DNA of 64,000 nucleotides, from NCBI GenBank assembly GCA_014898425.1, contig RCSZ01000013.1:62001-126000 (forward strand), in the 5' to 3' direction. The position numbers and the translations under genes were made by a program. Of the stretch, positions 1 through 10,544 are shown in pieces. Below the pieces are notes generated by a model. That model searched no databases, had not been told where the DNA came from, and was given only the letters and a program-made list of their open reading frames with translations. The DNA is from Botryotinia globosa. Its lineage: Eukaryota; Ascomycota; Leotiomycetes; Helotiales; Sclerotiniaceae. Within the stretch, counting starts at the first letter, position 1; the number at the start of each line of letters is the position of its first letter.

Positions 1-1274
1 CGACCTCCTCCAGCAATGGGAAAACCTCCATTGGCAGTAAGTCTTGCAGCAGCACTAGCTGTGTATGTTGCAACTTGATTTACACCAAAGGTGATCCAGG
101 CGAAGATTCCATCAGATACTGTGTCACCGAGCAAAACATAGTTGAAAAATGGGTCCGAGCCACCAGCGATCTAAGGGACTGGATTAGCACAATAGTTCTG
201 GTACAAGAAGCCATCAATTGGGAAAATGACAAATACCAAAGAGAGAAACATGCAAGAAAAATACATACTTCGTCAGCCACAACTCTATCGGCAACATTTA
301 TGATCAACCTTTGCATATTAGTATTATAAAACGACAAAGCTTCCACCTTGGTAATCAAACTCTAATTAAAAAATATCTATCCGATACAAGAGACCTCCTC
401 GCTAGTATATATACCATTCGATAATACGGTTCCTCCAATATATAAAACGACATACATATGAGTTATTCTACACACATAATATACAGAAAAAAGAGAAATA
501 AATTTTGCAACTCCATCAACATCCGTGAATTGAAGGCCACAAAGAAATATTTCGTTTATATTAGAAGTATTTCCGGCATTACTATTCATGGAGTTCGCTG
601 AAATGCCGCTATAAATACCAGTAGAGTCACAATTCCAAATATCCCAATAAAGATCTTGTATTAGCTCGCATGTAGTGGTATCGAGACATTGACCGTCTAT
701 AACAACAGGAACGCCAGCTTGGGTTTCCCGAAGATCGCTACGTATATGCTCCCCTGATACGTCTAGCCATTGTTAGTGTAGTGACTAATTCGCGGCCGAT
801 TCGAAAGTCACAGAATGGGCCTGCCTCTCCTTCAAGTGACAAAATACAAGAAGAGTTGCTATTAATTATCTCTTCCACGTTTGGCGTAGTAGGTGCGACA
901 TCGAGACGAGAGAGATGCGAGATGCTAACAGGATTTGTGGCTCTAGCTTTGATGGGTGCTTTCTCCGTGTGCTTGGTTAAGGTCTATCCTCGGACTTGTA
1001 ATGAACCGAGACTTACTCTGTGGAAGTCCCAAGTCAGCACGAGCTTTGGCCACAGCGACCGCATACGCTCCCTGTTTCTGTCCTCAGCACCGCGCTTCCG
1101 AAGGATATCCGCACAGTGACTGAGATCACGAGGCGTTTTCGTATCCTCAAAGAAGATATCACGCTCAACAATCTAATCTTGCAGTTCTTGAACGGTTTGG
1201 CCAGGATGAGCGGTAGATATGAGAAAGACACATGCTGCTGCAACAAGCTTGCTGAGAAGGGTGGAGTAAATCAT
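1..1274 (-). pseudogene. Intradiol ring-cleavage dioxygenase pseudogene (secreted type), truncated by window edge
   Basis: Reading leftwards from the ATG at 1274 there is a signal-peptide-like start (MIYSTLLSKLVAAACVFLIS, then AHPGQ). After it come family blocks typical of secreted fungal intradiol dioxygenases: DLSHCADILRKRG, LRETQAGVPVVIDG, LYWDIWNC, GLQFTDVDGVAKF and NYVLLGDTVSDGIFAW near the edge. The blocks lie in different frames and are interrupted by in-frame stops, for example TAG soon after the signal peptide and TAG after NYCANPVP. Metal-ligand positions look lost: the usual Tyr after GP is replaced in AGPFCD, the HxH-like block reads THMYVV, and a later His is Cys. CAT to TAT and CAA to TAA type changes fit RIP. 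Functional family members cleave catecholic rings using Fe(III). This copy should be dead. The family call rests on recognising the conserved blocks. Confidence 0.75.
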
Positions 1275-2696
1275 AGCGTATAGGTTAAGAGAGAGGAGGG
1301 CAAAGATGATAATTATTAGTACTTTGCTGAAATTTTCGGGATACCGTCAAGGCTTTTATAGAGAACATTCCGGTGTACAGAACCTTGCGGCGAAACATTT
1401 CTCTGGTACATTTTTTCGACACTTTCGAAACGATAGATTCACGACTTCATCTGCAACGCTGCAGAAAAATCCCCACTCCGACCTGCGCATCTCCACATCT
1501 CCTCACACCCTCAATATGCATGATGAAGCCCTTATATGAAGACTTTCAAGGCGCAATAAACAAGTTAGGAATGTGTCGCAGGTTTTTAAACTTTTTGAAC
1601 TTCCGCCAAGCCGGAGTTACTTTACGCCAAGAACTGGGGGGAAGGAAACTAACAACACCGACCTTGATTATTTCAATTTTTGCACCATTAATTAGATCAA
1701 AATCTCCCTGATGATTGATACGAGTAAAATTGCTAGTTTACCCAAGTATTTATGGATATCTTCGGCATATAGAAGCCTCCAAAAGGCAGTTGGATAGAAA
1801 ATGGCGCAAGCATTATGAGAGGGCTAAATTGTCCCTTGTTCCAAATCCATAGAAGGTTCTTAGTGTGTAGGAATATGACGATCAACATCAGATAGAGTAG
1901 GACAGCCACACAGCTTTGTAGGAGCCCGTCTTAGACTGCTTGAAATAAAGAGTTTGATTCGCTAATGTATCCTCCTTCAACGCATAGCACATTGACCACT
2001 GGTCTTTTCGTGACGGCAGACTTCATTGGATTACGCAACTAGGCATAGTCACCAATGCATGTGGAAATAAAGGATTTGCCTTCAGATTCATTTCGCTCCA
2101 GGAAGACTCTTGATATGTGGCAGCTTTGATGCAGCCACTATCTATCGATGGAGCGGCAACGCGTGCATATCACGCACCATGTACACACAGTGCCACTTTC
2201 GAGGCCACGATCTCTGCCTACTCAGTATATCTACATATGACGTTTAGCAAAGAATCACTGAAGCATCAATATGGATCCGAATACATACGATAACTTTACT
2301 CATCCCATTGGACATAGATTGGATATAGATACCCACTTCGAGCTTGTTGGTGTGGGTATTGAGAGACAACAAAACAGCATTTTATCGTTGTAAAGATTTT
2401 TGAAACAGAAGGAAATTTGGAGTTGGTGATGTCCACGGGTCCCTTTGATCGTGAGTCGAAGAGAATCTCGAGAATGTAAACTTAGGTAATCTTACCCCAC
2501 ATCCTATAATACGCTAGCCTTGCATTTTAGCCTTCCCTTCCCCTTCCTACCCGTGAAGTAATTACCTAATTAGTAGGTAATCACATCACACATCATTCAA
2601 GCTGTTCGCCGTTGCCATCTTATTGAATTGGGTCAAAACACACATCAAAAGCTTCACTCTCTCAAACCTGCTGTCTTCTCATTCATTCGGATCACA
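1275..2696. other. Intergenic region between dioxygenase pseudogene and peroxiredoxin
   Basis: No protein family, RNA gene or clear repeat was recognised. Base composition is ordinary. The last ~200 bases before the peroxiredoxin ATG are pyrimidine-rich (a run of CTTCCCTTCC type near 2530), as is common in fungal promoters. Confidence 0.4.
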
Positions 2697-3643
2697 ATGA
2701 CCGCCATTTTTGCTCGTGTGGTTCCAAGAACAATTCGCGCATTACCCCGCGCTTCTCCTATTCAGAACTCCTTCAAAGCTCACGTTGTTGCCAATCTTTC
2801 GCGACGATTCCTGGCCACAAACACTTTACCTGAGCAACCACGATTGAGATTGGGTTCCGAAGGTATGGTCTTGTTAATTCCCTTGACAGCTTGACTTTAT
2901 CTGTGATTCAATTGATGTTAACAACTATCCCACACACAGCACCAAACTTCCAAGCCGAAACAACTCAAGGTCCTATTGATTTCCATAAATTTATCGGCAA
3001 CAAATGGACAATCTTGTTCTCCCACCCCGCAGACTTCACTCCAGTTTGCACGACCGAACTTGGTGCTTTTGCCAAACTGAAGGACGAATTTGAGAAACGA
3101 GATGTGAACATGATTGGGTTGGTATGCTATCACTTCATGACGTTTATAGGAACTCCATTCAACATATCGTATGCTAATATCTGGGTTGCTTTGAAATAGT
3201 CCGCAGATCCTCTCCCTTCTCACAAAGAATGGATCAAAGACATCAACGAAGTTTCTGGGACCACACTGCAATTCCCCATCATCGCCGATGCGGACCGCAA
3301 AGTAGCTTATCTCTATGATATGCTTGACGCTCAAGACACGACCAATATTGATCAAAGAGGCATTGCATTCACCATTCGTTCCGTCTTTGTTATCGATCCT
3401 GCCAAAAAGATCAGGCTTACAATGATGTACCCAGCTAGCTGCGGGCGGAATACCAAGGAAGTGCTGAGAGTCATTGATAGCTTGCAAACGGCAGATAAGA
3501 AAGGTGTCACTACACCCATTGATTGGCAGGTAGGAGATGATGTTATTGTGCCACCAACAGTCAAGACGGAAGATGCGAGGAAGAAATTTGGAGAGGTTAG
3601 AGAGGTAAAGCCTTATTTGAGATTCACAAACGTTGGGCAGTAG
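2697..3643 (+). CDS. PRX1: Mitochondrial 1-Cys peroxiredoxin (Prx1/Prdx6 type)
   Basis: Three exons: 2697-2862, 2940-3121 and 3200-3643, giving 263 aa. Introns of 77 and 78 nt have GT...AG ends and keep the frame. The N-terminal ~40 residues are Arg-rich without acidic residues ([19 protein letters not shown]), as expected of a mitochondrial presequence. The thioredoxin-fold peroxidase core follows, with [14 protein letters not shown] placing the peroxidatic Cys at about residue 92. The long C-terminal extension ([14 protein letters not shown] ... VKPYLRFT) is typical of the Prdx6/Prx1 branch rather than the 2-Cys branch. The enzyme reduces hydrogen peroxide and organic hydroperoxides in the matrix, using glutathione or thioredoxin systems for recycling. 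Length matches the family (about 220-265 aa). The ATG at 2697 is chosen because it gives the presequence; an upstream non-ATG extension is open but unlikely. Confidence 0.93.
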
Positions 3644-3853
3644 AATTTTTGCTCTATTTTTGCTATCTTAATACCATTGTACGACGGTATAACTAGAAAT
3701 GCTTAGCATTACAGATGAGAGCTCATTATTTCAACGACTGAGCTCATAGCTAAAATCTCACAACTTAACCCGCTCATCACATTCATCTCTCTCAGCGACC
3801 AGAAATTCTTATCTTCAAAACGATGGCGAAATTTCTCTTGAATCCTCCCCAGA

Positions 3854-5932
3854 CTACCAGATTACGACGTCTCTGGTCTCGGGTGGCCATACAGCATCAA
3901 ACTTCTGGAAGTATGCAACACGTTTGAATGAGCCACACCCGAAATCCATCAAAATCAATCCCAGGCAGATTCTTCGCTCCATTCCATCTCTCGCCTGCCT
4001 GAACATTACCAAAGTGCGTTCTTTCGTCGAACTCCAAGATTTTATGGCGGTCTTGCGACGCTCATATCCTAATAGAAGGGCCCAGTATTTTTTCCTTGCA
4101 TCCAATTCTGCATCAGCGTAAAACGTCCCTAGTGCCAGCCCGTTGTACATTGCGACGTTCTCTCGAAATGGACTCACGAAGCAAGAAATATCGATTTTAA
4201 GAAGATGGCCTTTGACAGTGATTGATCCATTTTTCACTGGCCCATAGCGATTGGAAACGAAGTCTATGTGGGCGCCTACCAACATTGCATCCCACAAAAT
4301 ATCTGTATCCTCGGAATCTGGACAAGAGTAATAACCGAGTGGTGTATCTTCTGTTAACAGTTTGATGCTCTTGAACGCCACGGGAGCATAACTGAAGAGG
4401 GTATGACACGATGCCCATGACCATGAAGGGGCGCTATATTCAGAGTCAGCCGGCAACGTGGAGCGACGAACGCATCCAGAACTAGGTCGATGAGGCAGCC
4501 AGCACAAGGCTTGCGGGAAATCGCGCGCCCAAAGGCCTGCAAGGTACGTATCTCCTATGATTGATCCAAGCTGATACGCCAAACCAGCAACTGCCGGAAG
4601 CTTGTCTTTTCTATGCAATATTTGCTTTCCTGAATACACTTCTAGCAGTTGGTACCAGGTGTCTACTTCTCGGGGAGAATAGAATTGGTTTTGTCCTTTT
4701 TTCAGAGCTAGGTAAGGAAAGGTAGCAAGCTTACTACCAACAAAGATATCAAGATCTCCTGCATCTTTCGTTGGGTCTTCGTCAGATCTTTTGTTCTTGC
4801 GACATCGGAAGTGCATGCCAACAGGTGAGTATATCAACGTCCGAGCCGCCAAAATACTTTCTTGGAGTACCCAGGCCCTGCCAAAAAGTGGACATGGTAG
4901 AGAAATACCCATTTCACCAGTTTCGTGTCCGGTTTGAATACACGGTCGAATCCACAAAGATCTCACTATACTCTTTCTCTCTGAGCCAAGAACCTGACCA
5001 AGTTTAACACTCAATCTTTCGGGTAAGAAACCGCTATCTCCGTCAAGCGCTGCTGCAGCTGCGATGTTGAATTCGGCGTTATTGTAGACGAAGCACATTT
5101 TGGACGACTCTTCAATCCAATCTTCATCGGAGTCCTGAATAATGCAAAGCGAATCGATCCACAAATATCGCATTTGTAGTTCTCTAGTTACTCGTACAGC
5201 GTCTGCATATGTCTTGTTCAAACTCTTAACCGGGATTGCGTATTTCCTTTCATTCAAAGTGTCTTTCTTAGTTGACAAGTGCGCCGATTTACCCCAGCAG
5301 TGGCTCAAAGTGACGTACTGCCAATCCATCCCAGTTTTAACGCCAGAAGGCGAAGATCCATAAGTTTCTACAAGATGTGGTACACTGAAATCACCGCTTT
5401 GATCGGGATACCCAACGTCAATCAGCCTCGATGGGAGGCTCTTCGAATTGAATCGTACGCGACATCCATCATGATTTTCCAAACATTCTCTGAGCCATTC
5501 TCTTGCCATGTTGACGGTGTTTGATGCCAATGGATCTGGTGCTTGGTGATATTTCAAAGGCCAGATCTTGTGCTTATCCCCTTGCACGTAGAGTTGCAAG
5601 CAGAGCCCTCCATACATCACCATTCCATTTCGCCCACGAAGAAGCTTGAAGCTGAAATACAAATCATGGGAATTCTCTAGTGAGAACTTGCGCCAATGCT
5701 CCAGGTTTAAGTAATGATCGCCGTTCAGAAATTTCAACAACATGTGGCATAACCGGCAGCTCTTATCAGCGGAAACCTGGAGGCTGGCTAGATTTTTATG
5801 ATGATGCAAATGGGGTTCCCATCCATTCCATGAGATAGGCCAGCTTGACTGGTTCTGAGGCTTTGAAGCTTGGATTATCGTCTTGGAAGTGATCCAAGTG
5901 CGAAATCTTTTACACTTTGTGCATAATGGCAT
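3854..5932 (-). CDS. HET-domain (heterokaryon incompatibility-like) protein
   Basis: Single uninterrupted exon of 692 aa starting at the ATG at 5932. Two Cys pairs near the N terminus (CTKC at 4-7, CRLC at 59-62) form a putative small metal-binding lead. The HET domain starts near residue 206: YVTLSHCWG, then YADAVRVTRELQMRYLWIDSLCIIQD and the FNIAAAAA block, covering roughly residues 206-355. The remainder (to 692) has no recognised domain, which is usual for orphan HET proteins without NACHT or WD repeats. Family members trigger cell death or vegetative incompatibility when an allorecognition partner is engaged. A specific partner is not visible here. The gene lies convergent to the peroxiredoxin with about 210 bp between stop codons. 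Confidence 0.9.
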   Translation of the reverse strand: MPLCTKCKRFRTWITSKTIIQASKPQNQSSWPISWNGWEPHLHHHKNLASLQVSADKSCRLCHMLLKFLNGDHYLNLEHWRKFSLENSHDLYFSFKLLRGRNGMVMYGGLCLQLYVQGDKHKIWPLKYHQAPDPLASNTVNMAREWLRECLENHDGCRVRFNSKSLPSRLIDVGYPDQSGDFSVPHLVETYGSSPSGVKTGMDWQYVTLSHCWGKSAHLSTKKDTLNERKYAIPVKSLNKTYADAVRVTRELQMRYLWIDSLCIIQDSDEDWIEESSKMCFVYNNAEFNIAAAAALDGDSGFLPERLSVKLGQVLGSERKSIVRSLWIRPCIQTGHETGEMGISLPCPLFGRAWVLQESILAARTLIYSPVGMHFRCRKNKRSDEDPTKDAGDLDIFVGSKLATFPYLALKKGQNQFYSPREVDTWYQLLEVYSGKQILHRKDKLPAVAGLAYQLGSIIGDTYLAGLWARDFPQALCWLPHRPSSGCVRRSTLPADSEYSAPSWSWASCHTLFSYAPVAFKSIKLLTEDTPLGYYSCPDSEDTDILWDAMLVGAHIDFVSNRYGPVKNGSITVKGHLLKIDISCFVSPFRENVAMYNGLALGTFYADAELDARKKYWALLLGYERRKTAIKSWSSTKERTLVMFRQARDGMERRICLGLILMDFGCGSFKRVAYFQKFDAVWPPETRDVVIW

Positions 5933-7888
5933 GATGATTATGTGTAAAATATGACTTTATGAGAACAAATGCCATGACTTGGTGTGAATATCTGTATGTA
6001 ATGATCAAGATAACTCGAGAAACAACAGAGCTTTATGGGTTGCCGTGAAAAGGATTTCTCGGGTGTTACGATGCCAAATGATGTGCCAGAGGTAGCACGA
6101 TGTCTGTGCGATGGCAGATCGTGCAACGAAGAGTCTAAAAGATATAAGACGAATTATTAGCTTCAAAGTCTTTTCATATTGAGGATTTAATTTGATTGAT
6201 AAATCTGTGAACGGTTTGAAAAAAAAGGAATCATGAAATTGAAATGTCGGGAAACCAGTCACTGAAAGGCTGATCAGGCTCTTTTTTTCCGGGGACGCTT
6301 TGAGTAATTCCGGATAGCGAATCATTCAATCGGAATTTTACATCGGGGGATACAAGAGCCTTCCGCTGGGAAAGCGAGGTGGGTAAAGGAGAAAAAAGCA
6401 ACCAAATGCTGATCTTTGCATGGTTTTGTAACATAAATTCAGTCTTCCGATTCCTTGGTCAAGCAACAGGGCTGATGAATCTCGATCTCAGGAGATTTCT
6501 GGATGCCGGTAAGTTCTCTGATGTTCTATCAATGATAGAACTTCCTGTCGGCCAAACACTGCTTAATCTACCTCTTCTTGTTTCAAATCCCATGTCCTAT
6601 CTATTTGCGAGAATCTCATATCCGTGTCGGAAGTGCAATAGAAGTGATTTAACTGTTTCATTCCAGCCTGTCCGCACCTGAGACGTATCATGTAGCCGAG
6701 CGCTTTTCGAGAACAAGGCAGCGGCTTCCGGTGCGATTTGCTAATGTGAATGTAGGCGCACGCGTAGAAGCCCCTCGGGGCTGCATGATCGAAAATTGGG
6801 ATTTATGCATTTTCTCTACGTTCGACTGAACTACTCGTCAGGCCTTCGGTGAGCATACACAATAGTTGTCTCGGATCTTGTATTTCTCTTGAGGCCTTGG
6901 TATCTTTTCCCTTCGGTGATATTTGACTCTCTGTCCTTTTGCCAACTCCGGATCGAAATCCACTAAGCCCGCTAAAGAAGACTTTTTTAGTATTCAGATG
7001 TTCTATCGATATCTTCTCAGCCTCGAATGAGAAATCGGGGACGAATTTCAAACCCTCGTGACGTTATTAGAAATGCCGATGGGGGACAGTAGTCTGGATT
7101 AGTTCACTTAGCAACCGTTGAACTAGAAGGCTAGCGCCAGGTCGGTAGTATTAGCGTAAAGCTTGGCATCGGACAGGTAGTGGGGCTGGGGTTGAAGACA
7201 TGGAGAAGGTGAAATGTGGAATAAAGTGCATAAGTGACTGTTGAAGGAGCCTAGGAATCGGAGAAGCTTCCCGATGAACTATGCCATCGCATCTTATAGA
7301 GAGATAATTCCACGGACATGAGCTTCAAAGAGCACCCTGCCTTAGAATATAACTCGATCTTGCAAATTACCAACTCTAAATTGCGTTAGTCAACTTCCAA
7401 GGACTATCAGCGAAACATAGTGCAGTGTTTAGTACAGTTAGGAGGAAAATGGATTTCATTACAATAGACATGGTTGCCATTGGACAAGCCATACCTCTTA
7501 GGGCTCTGGAATCGATTTAATTACATATCATATGCCTATTCAAGCGAGCACCTACTTCTACTACCTTTACTTCATAATCACCATTTCCATCTTGTCAACT
7601 ACTTGGTGGATGTTAGTGTGATGTTAGCTTTATGATATGACGTTTCCGGCTCCAAAGCGAAGATAAGAACTTCTATAAGTTCTCAGTAGATTCAATTCTG
7701 TTTCCAGAAGCTACGTTTCATGTTTCTTCCATTAGAAAAGACAGATGGAATAGCAATTGCTTTAAAAGACTCATTAATCGAAGAAGCATACGTAGCCCAT
7801 AAAAGCGGTCGTTCTCAATATACTCCTAAGTAGCTCCCTTTTGTTTTCGTTCTCGAGAACAGATCGTCCATCACAGTATAATGATGGA
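5933..7888. other. Intergenic region, nothing recognised
   Basis: About 2 kb of ordinary composition between the HET gene and a small acidic-protein gene. Short open stretches (for example 6379-6681 +) show no domain, signal peptide or codon pattern that would support a gene. Part of it is probably the HET promoter. Confidence 0.4.
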
Positions 7889-8320
7889 ATGACTAACACC
7901 AAACAATCCATAACCACTGCATCTGATGTTTCAATCGAGCCCGGCCTTTCGAATCCTGCAGCCGTTGCGAAGGATACTCAAACTTCAAGTCCTGACCCTT
8001 CATCTTCGATTACCGATACAGAGAAGACCAAAGTTGAGAACAAAGACGAGGAAGATGGAAATGGTAAATATGAGAGAGTTCGCCGCCCATCGCCAAGGGA
8101 TGCCGATGTTATCTTTGGTGGGGACTCTGACGCTGATGTCGAACCTGTATCCGAATCCGAATTTGAAACAAATTCCATGATGCCAGTAGGCGACAAGGGC
8201 GAACAAGAGAGTGAAGTTTCATCCTCTCTTCAGCTCACACCTACATCTACAGCTTTCCTGATAGTTGAATCATGGCAGACACAAGGCCTTAGATATAAAT
8301 TCTATGAAACTTCTCGTTAA
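7889..8320 (+). CDS. Small acidic Ser/Thr-rich hypothetical protein
   Basis: From the ATG at 7889 the frame encodes 143 aa without recognised domain. The first half is Ser/Thr/Pro-rich (SSPDPSSSIT). The middle is charged, with EDGNGKYERVRRPSPRDAD and the acidic run GGDSDADVEPVSESEFE. No signal peptide or membrane segment is seen. Composition suggests an intrinsically disordered, possibly phosphorylated protein, or a chance open frame. It runs towards the transporter gene on the other strand, with only about 80 bp between the two stops. The frame is open further upstream but without an ATG. Treat as hypothetical. Confidence 0.35.
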   Translation: MTNTKQSITTASDVSIEPGLSNPAAVAKDTQTSSPDPSSSITDTEKTKVENKDEEDGNGKYERVRRPSPRDADVIFGGDSDADVEPVSESEFETNSMMPVGDKGEQESEVSSSLQLTPTSTAFLIVESWQTQGLRYKFYETSR

Positions 8321-8398
8321 TTTACACTGACATCTATCCAACTCCCATGTTCCGCACTTATACAATGAATCATGCGAGGTTACTTGGAAATGATTCCA

Positions 8399-10042
8399 TC
8401 ACCTCAATCTTTCAATGGGTCTTCCTTCTCTCACCCGTCCGATTAGAAACCAAGCACAACTAGCCCAACACATACCAAAACCAATCCAATTAGAAGCTGG
8501 CAGCTTGAAACCGGCCATAATTGGTAGTAAAAATGCAGCTCTTGGCACAAACAAAAAGCTTGTCGTAAGGGGACCAGTTGCTCTAGTCAATGCAATTGTG
8601 CACCAGAATACTGCCCATGATCCAGTGCCGCCACAAAGAACCATCAACCAATGAAAGAATACATCCAGGAAATAGCAATTGCGATAGACATCTGGCAATT
8701 CACCAGATAAGAGGAGAATAGGGATGAAAATGAGGATGGAGAGAAGGGAAGTATAGTGTAGTAGACGCCAGTATGCTCGGTTTTCTTCGCGGGAACCAGA
8801 GAAATCAGATGGGCCGTTACTGGAAGCGAAACCACCTATGAGGTCGCCTTGAGGGACAAGTTGAGCGACCAGCGCTTTATATGTACGTTGAATCTGAACA
8901 GGATATAACGCGACAAAAATGGACGAGAAGACTCCAGCAACTATACTTTCCCATGGAGCACGAAGACCAGCCTTCATCGTGCCTAGTAGCAGAAAGAGAG
9001 TAGCGATCAAAGCTGATGAAATAGTGGATGCAGAATGCTGTTGTTGCCCAAGGATCGCAGTGAATAGTAGAGAAAATGGAATGATTCCAATCCTAGCCAT
9101 GACATAGATAGAAAGTTCGGCGTAAGCGAAAGAGATATTGCTCAGTATGAGTTTCACCACAAAGATAATGGCGAGGGGCAAGACTTGCCGAGCGACAGCA
9201 TAGTCAAATTCGAACAGCCCACCACCAGCAATACCTCCGGAACTTGCAGATGACATCCTTCCCAGAGTCGAAAGTAATCCATGTTTCTTTCCCTCTCCTC
9301 TAAACCCAGGTAAGTTTGAATTATGTAAAGGTGTACTTGGCGCAACCGCACTCGACACCCCAGCAGTGATGCACACTGGACTTGCTAATCTTGTGAGGAA
9401 TGCCGAAAGCCATAAAAATCCGTGGGTAATCAATAATTCGATAAATGTAGTCGTTAAAGGCCAGGGAAACTTATAAACTCCGGCTAATAAGATCATAAGC
9501 TTAGTATATGAAGTGTAATTTTCTTGCAGGTACCCACTCCAAAGAACTATTCTGTTCATGACAGTCAGACCTATGCCACAGCCCCCTAACCAAAATACCA
9601 GAACTCCGACATAAAACTGCCAGCCTAATGTTGTGTTGAAGAGAAATTGACCCAGTCCTCCACTGTAGAGCGCATATCGCCAACCTGTGTATTTTGGATC
9701 TACCCCGGAAAGAATAGGTCGCCTGGATGATGTGCCCCAATCATCGTATTCTTCGTCGCTTTCTGATGTCGGGTCGGGACCCGAAGCAGCTCTTGGGCGA
9801 TAAGGGGAAGGAGTTCCAGATACATTTATGAGTGGGATGGATGGGTGAAGTTCAGATGAGGTTGTTGCATTTCGGGAAGACATCTTATCGCCGCTCTCCC
9901 CATCTGAGTCCAAACTACTAATTGAATAACTGTTTCGATGATTCGACCGAGTTCGCGGTAGATTGGAATTCGCAGTATTGATAAGGTATTGGAGCGCGGG
10001 TCGAAATGGGATTGGGGTATCGGTGTTGCGAGCTGAGAACAT
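8399..10042 (-). CDS. DMT/TPT-like multi-pass membrane transporter (putative nucleotide-sugar or phosphate-ester transporter)
   Basis: Single exon of 547 aa from the ATG at 10042. The first ~120 residues are hydrophilic and Ser-rich (SSLDSDGESGD, SESDEEYDDWG), a cytosolic tail seen in fungal triose-phosphate-translocator-like proteins. About nine or ten hydrophobic segments follow from about residue 135: VGVLVFWLGGCGIGLTV, FIELLITHGFLWLSAF, LPLAIIFVVKLILSNISFAYAEL, FSLLFTAILG and further pairs to the C terminus. The central KLILSNISFAYAELSIYVMARIGIIPF block resembles the repeat junction of the TPT family (as in GDP-mannose and UDP-sugar carriers). The substrate cannot be read from sequence. 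Likely location is Golgi or ER membrane. The tail and loops make it longer than the usual 330-420 aa. Confidence 0.75.
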   Translation of the reverse strand: MFSARNTDTPIPFRPALQYLINTANSNLPRTRSNHRNSYSISSLDSDGESGDKMSSRNATTSSELHPSIPLINVSGTPSPYRPRAASGPDPTSESDEEYDDWGTSSRRPILSGVDPKYTGWRYALYSGGLGQFLFNTTLGWQFYVGVLVFWLGGCGIGLTVMNRIVLWSGYLQENYTSYTKLMILLAGVYKFPWPLTTTFIELLITHGFLWLSAFLTRLASPVCITAGVSSAVAPSTPLHNSNLPGFRGEGKKHGLLSTLGRMSSASSGGIAGGGLFEFDYAVARQVLPLAIIFVVKLILSNISFAYAELSIYVMARIGIIPFSLLFTAILGQQQHSASTISSALIATLFLLLGTMKAGLRAPWESIVAGVFSSIFVALYPVQIQRTYKALVAQLVPQGDLIGGFASSNGPSDFSGSREENRAYWRLLHYTSLLSILIFIPILLLSGELPDVYRNCYFLDVFFHWLMVLCGGTGSWAVFWCTIALTRATGPLTTSFLFVPRAAFLLPIMAGFKLPASNWIGFGMCWASCAWFLIGRVREGRPIERLR

Positions 10043-10544
10043 AGCATTAAATTAATTAAATATTAAATGAAAGGAGAGAACGATTGTTGCATGCCTTGGG
10101 TAAAAGAATGAAGTGTCAAATATATGTGTGTAAGATCAATGAAATATTAAGATATAATTCATTGAGATTGTCCGGATTGTATGTTAGATCTGTAGCTGTA
10201 GACACGACACGACACGACACGAATTCCTCCTTTTCATTAAAACTGGAGACGTCGTCGTCGTCGCCGTCGTTGTCGTTGTGGTCGTTGTGGTCGTACTCAG
10301 AATAATCAATTCGGATTAATCGGATTCAGTTGATCTGAACCCTTGCTGTCGATCAATTGTGCTTGCTTGGTATGGTATTGAACAGTAACGGAGAAAACCG
10401 TTTCCCCAAATCCCGTGACCGTAATTTCTCTCGATGGCTGAGGTAATCCACAATGAATTCGAGATCTGGAGCGATATATTTCCAAAAACATGATGCCACC
10501 ATCTTTTCTCTCTTTTAGTTTTCTTCACCTCAATGTTTTGATCC
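10043..10544. other. Divergent promoter region with simple repeats
   Basis: This is the shared upstream region of the transporter (minus) and COX15 (plus). It holds four tandem copies of GACAC at 10201-10220 and a GTC/GTTGTG-rich imperfect tract at about 10249-10296. These are probably ordinary simple repeats. No transcription-factor site can be named with confidence. Confidence 0.6.

Noticed and set aside
6379..6681. Plus-strand 100-aa open frame
   Set aside because: No domain, signal peptide or spliced continuation. Likely chance.
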